NCBI RefSeq assembly: GCF_965222285.1
Contig: NZ_OZ244942.1
Coordinates: forward strand, 2,914,001 to 2,978,000
Length of the DNA stretch: 64,000 nt
From: Tepidicaulis sp002389665
GTDB lineage: Bacteria; Pseudomonadota; Alphaproteobacteria; Parvibaculales; Parvibaculaceae
Reading direction: 5' to 3'
The position numbers and the translations under genes were made by a program. Positions 60,246-64,000 of the stretch are shown one piece after another. Numbering within the stretch: the first letter of the stretch is position 1; the number at the start of each line of letters is the position of its first letter. The notes below the pieces were generated by a model. It was given only the letters and a program-made list of their open reading frames with translations. It searched no databases and had not been told where the DNA came from.

Positions 60246-62402
60246 TTACGCCAGCGCGCGGCGCCGCTCGCCGATGAGCCGTAGTACATCCTGTGCACAA
60301 TCGATAATGTTGCTGCCCGGCCCGAAGATCGCCGCAACGCCGGACTGCATCAGGAAATCGTAATCCTGACGCGGTACCACGCCGCCCACGGTGACGAGGA
60401 TATCTTCCGCGCCCTCTTTTTTCAGTGCTTCGATAAGCTGAGGCACCAGCGTCTTGTGGCCGGCAGCAAGGCTCGAAATCCCCACCACATGCACGTCGTT
60501 TTCCACCGCATCGCGGGCCGCTTCTTCCGGCGTCTGGAAAAGCGGGCCGACATCGACGTCGAAGCCGAGATCAGCAAAAGCGGTCGCCACGACTTTCGCG
60601 CCGCGGTCATGCCCATCCTGGCCCATCTTCACCACCAGCATGCGCGGGCGGCGGCCTTCGGTTTCGGCAAAGGCTTCGATATCGGCGGAAAGTTTCTTGA
60701 ACTGCTCGTCGCCTTCATAGGCTTGGCTGTAAACACCGGACACGGATTTCACCTCCGCTTTGTGACGGCCGAACACTTTTTCCATGGCATCGGAAATCTC
60801 ACCGACGGTCGCCCGCGCCCGCGCCGCATCGACGGCCAGTGCCAGCATGTTGCCATTGCCTTCCGCGCCTTTGGTGATCGCTTCAAGCGCAGCATTCACC
60901 TTCGCCTCGTCGCGGCTGGCGCGCAGCTTTTTCAAGTGGTCGACCTGGGATTTCAGCACCTTGGCATTGTCGATATCGAGGATTTCGATCGGCTCTTCCT
61001 TGTCGGTCTTGTATTTGTTGACGCCGACCACGACTTCCTCGCCCCGGTCGATCCGGGCCTGCTTGCGGGCAGCCGCTTCCTCGATCTTCAGCTTCGGCAT
61101 GCCGGATTCGACCGCCTTCGTCATGCCGCCCAGCTCTTCGACTTCCTGAATGAGCTTCCAGGCTTCGCTCGCCAGCGAATGGGTTAGCGTTTCCACATAG
61201 TAAGAACCGCCCAGCGGATCGATCACATTGGTGATGCCACTTTCTTCCTGAATGACGAGCTGCGTGTTACGCGCGATACGGGCGGAGAAATCCGTCGGCA
61301 GCGCAATGGCTTCATCGAGCGCATTGGTATGAAGGCTCTGCGTGCCGCCAAGCACCGCGGCGAGCGCTTCCAGCGTCGTGCGGATGACGTTGTTGTAAGG
61401 GTCTTTTTCCGTCAGCGAAACGCCGGAGGTCTGGCAATGCGTGCGCAGCATCAGGGACTTTTGATCCTTGGCGCCGAACTCGCTCATGATCCGGTGCCAG
61501 AGAAGACGCGCGGCGCGCAGCTTTGCCACTTCCATGAAGAAATTCATGCCGATGGCAAAGAAGAAGGAAAGGCGCGGCGCGAAAGCATCCACATCGAGGC
61601 CGCCTTCGCGCGCCGCGCGCACATATTCCATGCCGTCCGCCAGCGTGAAGGCCAGTTCCTGCACCTGCGTCGCGCCCGCTTCCTGCATGTGATAGCCGGA
61701 AATCGAGATCGTGTTGAAGCGCGGCATATTCTTCGAACAATAGGCGATGATGTCGGAGATGATGCGCATGGAAGGGGCGGGCGGATAGATATAGGTGTTG
61801 CGCACCATGAACTCTTTCAGAATGTCGTTCTGAATGGTGCCCGAGAGCTTGTCCGGCGACACGCCCTGCTCTTCCGCCGCCACGATGTAATTCGCCATGA
61901 TCGGAATGACCGCGCCGTTCATCGTCATGGAGACGGACATCTCATCGAGCGGAATGCCGTCGAAAAGAACCTTCATGTCTTCCACGGAATCGATCGCCAC
62001 CCCGGCCTTGCCGACATCGCCGACGACGCGCGGATGGTCACTGTCATAGCCGCGGTGCGTGGCCAGGTCGAAAGCGACCGACAGGCCCTTCTGCCCGGCG
62101 GCAAGGTTGCGCCGGTAAAAGGCGTTGGATTCTTCTGCCGTCGAAAAGCCCGCATATTGCCGGATGGTCCAGGGACGGCCCGCATACATCGTCGCCTGCG
62201 GCCCGCGCGTGAAAGGGGCAAAGCCCGGCAGGCTGTTGACGTCATAGCCTTCCCCGGCAATCCGCTCCAGATCCTCGGCGGTATAAAGCGCCTTGACGTC
62301 GATCCCTTCGGGCGTGTTCCAGACGAGATCGTCCACGCTGCGCGATTTGAGCTGCTTATTCGCCTGCGCTTCCCAATCCTTGACGGTTTTCTTATCGGCC
62401 AT
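60246..62402 (-). CDS. scpA: Methylmalonyl-CoA mutase (single-chain)
   Basis: A 718-residue adenosylcobalamin-dependent mutase. The catalytic TIM barrel (about 30-555) starts PGFAPFTRGPQATMYAGRPWTIRQYAGFSTAEESN and includes DLPTHRGYDSDHPRV-like and ISGYHMQEAGA motifs. The C-terminal B12-binding domain (about 585-715) has DGHDRGAKV with the lower-ligand His. It interconverts (R)-methylmalonyl-CoA and succinyl-CoA for propionate, odd-chain and branched-chain breakdown. Cobalt-chelatase genes elsewhere in the window fit a cobalamin-dependent lifestyle. Confidence 0.96.
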   Translation of the reverse strand: MADKKTVKDWEAQANKQLKSRSVDDLVWNTPEGIDVKALYTAEDLERIAGEGYDVNSLPGFAPFTRGPQATMYAGRPWTIRQYAGFSTAEESNAFYRRNLAAGQKGLSVAFDLATHRGYDSDHPRVVGDVGKAGVAIDSVEDMKVLFDGIPLDEMSVSMTMNGAVIPIMANYIVAAEEQGVSPDKLSGTIQNDILKEFMVRNTYIYPPAPSMRIISDIIAYCSKNMPRFNTISISGYHMQEAGATQVQELAFTLADGMEYVRAAREGGLDVDAFAPRLSFFFAIGMNFFMEVAKLRAARLLWHRIMSEFGAKDQKSLMLRTHCQTSGVSLTEKDPYNNVIRTTLEALAAVLGGTQSLHTNALDEAIALPTDFSARIARNTQLVIQEESGITNVIDPLGGSYYVETLTHSLASEAWKLIQEVEELGGMTKAVESGMPKLKIEEAAARKQARIDRGEEVVVGVNKYKTDKEEPIEILDIDNAKVLKSQVDHLKKLRASRDEAKVNAALEAITKGAEGNGNMLALAVDAARARATVGEISDAMEKVFGRHKAEVKSVSGVYSQAYEGDEQFKKLSADIEAFAETEGRRPRMLVVKMGQDGHDRGAKVVATAFADLGFDVDVGPLFQTPEEAARDAVENDVHVVGISSLAAGHKTLVPQLIEALKKEGAEDILVTVGGVVPRQDYDFLMQSGVAAIFGPGSNIIDCAQDVLRLIGERRRALA

Positions 62403-62776
62403 GACGCGGCTTCCCTGTTCTGTCGCTGGTCCCGGCGGGCTCTTTTACCCATGCCCGCCGCTATTTGGCGCGGAGTATCTGCAAACAAAAAGGGCCGGTC
62501 AACGCATCACGCCCGCCTGCCGCCCCGCCCCATCCCCTGCCGTAGGGGCTTACGGGAAAAATCGGGGCGCGCGGCCGCTGAAAGCCGCGATCCGGCCTCG
62601 GCAGCGGCACCGGGAAGTTTAACACTTTCTGAAAATCGGCGCCGCTTTGGCTCATTTTCGCACAAAACCCGGGCGCGAAATACCGTCTCCCCTTGCCGAA
62701 TTCTTCCGGATTTAGAGGAAACTTTACGTATCGGGCCCATAAAAGAACGAGCAAGCATGGGGTTGAGAGGTCAGGG
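62403..62776. other. Divergent intergenic region, mutase / PAS sensor
   Basis: No ORF or RNA gene is convincing in these 374 bases. It contains the mutase promoter with the shared TTTGTTTGCAGAT motif. The half nearer the sensor gene is AT-richer (62610-62740), but no clear promoter boxes stand out there. Confidence 0.5.
62474..62502 (-). promoter_or_regulatory. Promoter of methylmalonyl-CoA mutase with overlapping motif
   Basis: On the minus strand TTGACC (62502-62497), a 17-base spacer and GATACT (62479-62474) form a sigma-70 promoter about 70 bases before the gene. The 13-mer TTTGTTTGCAGAT (62489-62477) runs into the -10 box, a repressor-like position. Confidence 0.5.
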
Positions 62777-64000
62777 TTGTCTGAAGGGACAGATCCATTG
62801 CACGTCCAGGACGGACCAGAGGAGGGACGAGCGTCACCGCTCGAGGTTCCGGCCGACACCTATCGGCGTATCCGTTTCGGCCAGATCAAACGTCTGGTGA
62901 ACGGCCACGTGGCCGTGCTGCCCGCGCTCCCGCTGCTCTCCGTCTTTTTCGCCTTTTTCCTTGAAAGCATCTATCCCGCCTTCGTCCCCGCGCTATGGGT
63001 CGGCGCCATGTGCCTGCATGCCGCCCTCGTCTGGGGACTGCGCCGGATGATGCAAAAGGATATGGCAGCCGTCGCCGCAGATCCCGACAAATGGGCGCGC
63101 CTTTACGGCTGGACCTGCCTTTTCGGTTCTTTTGCCTGGAGCGCGATCGTGCCGGTCTTCTGGAATACGGCCATTCCCGACCAGTCGCTCTATGTATTGC
63201 TCGTCCTGATCTGCACGTCCTTCTTCACCGTCACCACCATGACAATGATCCCGCGCGTCTTTGTCATGAGCAACCTGCCCTATCTCATCACGATGGTAGC
63301 GGGCCTTGCCGTCTTGCCGGTGGTCATCAATCCGGTGATTTTCCCGATCAATATCGTCGTGCTCGGCGTGAATTTTTTCGTCGCCCTGCGCGCCGCCAAA
63401 CGGGACTTCGACAACAACCTTATCCACATCGCCAATGAAGAATTGATCGGCGATCTGGAGCGCGCCCGGGATATTTCGGAAGACGCGCTGGCCAGCGCGA
63501 AGCGGGCGAATGCCGATCTATCGAGCCAGGAAGAGCTTTTCCGCGCGCTCGTGGAAAACGCCAAGGAAGGCATCATTCTGACCGATCAGGCGGGCAATAT
63601 CCGCTACATGTCGCCTTCCATCAAACATCTGGGCTATGACCCGACAACGTTTCTGGGCGTGCCGCTTTCCGATCTCATTCCCCCGGACACCCGCCGCAAG
63701 GCCATCGAGCATTTTTCGCTGCAAAGCGATGCGCCCTATCCGCCGCTGATGCTGACCGATCAGATTCTGACGCCGACAGGCCGGCGCGTCTGGATCGAAG
63801 CGCGGATCACCGATATGCGCCATGACCCGAATGTCGGCGGCTTCATCGCCAACGTCCGGGATGTGACGGAGCGCAAACACATTGACGACGAGTTGAGCGA
63901 ACACTTGGAAATCCTGAACGCACTTGCCCAGGACGCCCCGCTCGACACGATCCTGCGCCGCCTCACTTACGACATCGAGAAAACCAATCCGGCGCTGCGC
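62777..64000 (+). CDS. Membrane PAS/GAF sensor protein, probable GGDEF/EAL-type (3' truncated)
   Basis: The frame stays open to the window end (408 codons). A TTG start at 62777 has GAGAGG six bases upstream and gives a 40-residue cytosolic N-terminus. About six membrane helices follow (residues about 41-195; VAVLPALPLLSVFFAFFL, LYVLLVLICTSFFTVTTM, FPINIVVLGVNFFVALRA). A coiled linker leads to a PAS domain at about 250-370 (LFRALVENAKEGIILTDQAGNIRYMSPSIKHLGY, ending RDVTERK). The last residues (EILNALAQDAPLDTILRRLTYDIEK) resemble the GAF start found ahead of GGDEF-EAL domains. A histidine kinase output is the alternative. Confidence 0.75.
   Translation, partial: MSEGTDPLHVQDGPEEGRASPLEVPADTYRRIRFGQIKRLVNGHVAVLPALPLLSVFFAFFLESIYPAFVPALWVGAMCLHAALVWGLRRMMQKDMAAVAADPDKWARLYGWTCLFGSFAWSAIVPVFWNTAIPDQSLYVLLVLICTSFFTVTTMTMIPRVFVMSNLPYLITMVAGLAVLPVVINPVIFPINIVVLGVNFFVALRAAKRDFDNNLIHIANEELIGDLERARDISEDALASAKRANADLSSQEELFRALVENAKEGIILTDQAGNIRYMSPSIKHLGYDPTTFLGVPLSDLIPPDTRRKAIEHFSLQSDAPYPPLMLTDQILTPTGRRVWIEARITDMRHDPNVGGFIANVRDVTERKHIDDELSEHLEILNALAQDAPLDTILRRLTYDIEKTNPALR

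Noticed and set aside
62995..63438. 147-codon arginine/histidine-rich frame
   Set aside because: It overlaps, in another frame, the membrane region of the PAS sensor, which is clearly the coding frame.

Overview
The window is a GC-rich chromosomal segment from an alphaproteobacterium, probably near the Hyphomicrobiales/Parvibaculales. This placement is inferred from gene content and order: comF-grxC-nitrilase-DUF1178 in one run, argJ next to mutT and secA, bolA, a J-domain protein and cobST side by side, a single-chain methylmalonyl-CoA mutase with MeaB, and DUF3108. I see no rRNA, tRNA, CRISPR array, insertion sequence or prophage. Most of the segment is housekeeping DNA, with accessory islands at about 11-16 kb, 30-44 kb and 44-56 kb.

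Layout. 0-7.4 kb: the 3' end of an alanine-racemase-like PLP enzyme; a leftward comF-grxC-nitrilase-DUF1178 run; a BioC-like methyltransferase; and a leftward run of peptidyl-prolyl isomerase, argJ (with a lysine-rich N-terminal tail), mutT and an orphan Flp pilin. 7.7-10.4 kb: secA. 10.4-16.8 kb: GST and MFS genes divergent from two paralogous epoxide hydrolases and an SLC13-type permease. 16.9-26 kb: accA, a membrane protein with an ECF41-type sigma factor, xerD, a large exported protein with a 47-residue membrane microprotein in front of it, then aroK-aroB-CorC/HlyC. 26-30 kb: bolA, a J-domain protein, cobS and cobT.

30-44 kb: a SufR-like four-cysteine regulator divergent from an MFS transporter; a phytase-type esterase-like protein; a GNAT enzyme and an XRE-cupin regulator. 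Next comes a tightly packed leftward run of seven genes that joins a complete agmatine deiminase pathway (putrescine carbamoyltransferase, antiporter, agmatine deiminase, carbamate kinase) to an HlyD adaptor, an RbbA-like double-ATPase/permease and a second ABC-2 permease. The four agmatine genes stand in the order B-D-A-C known from enterococci. I consider this run the most unusual system in the window.

44-56 kb: a two-partner secretion pair, an FhaC-type transporter and a 3093-residue FHA-type exoprotein built from three repeated ~1.73-kb GLUG modules and a long MBG/YDG array. A LysR gene is divergent from the pair, and a 9-bp perfect inverted repeat lies between them. 56-64 kb: a REP-like palindrome, a VUT-family membrane protein, rpmB with a hairpin in its leader, meaB, a DUF3108 protein, methylmalonyl-CoA mutase, and the 5' part of a PAS/GAF membrane sensor that runs off the end.

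Starts were set by ribosome-binding sites and family length where possible. Promoters and operators were read by eye and are only candidates.
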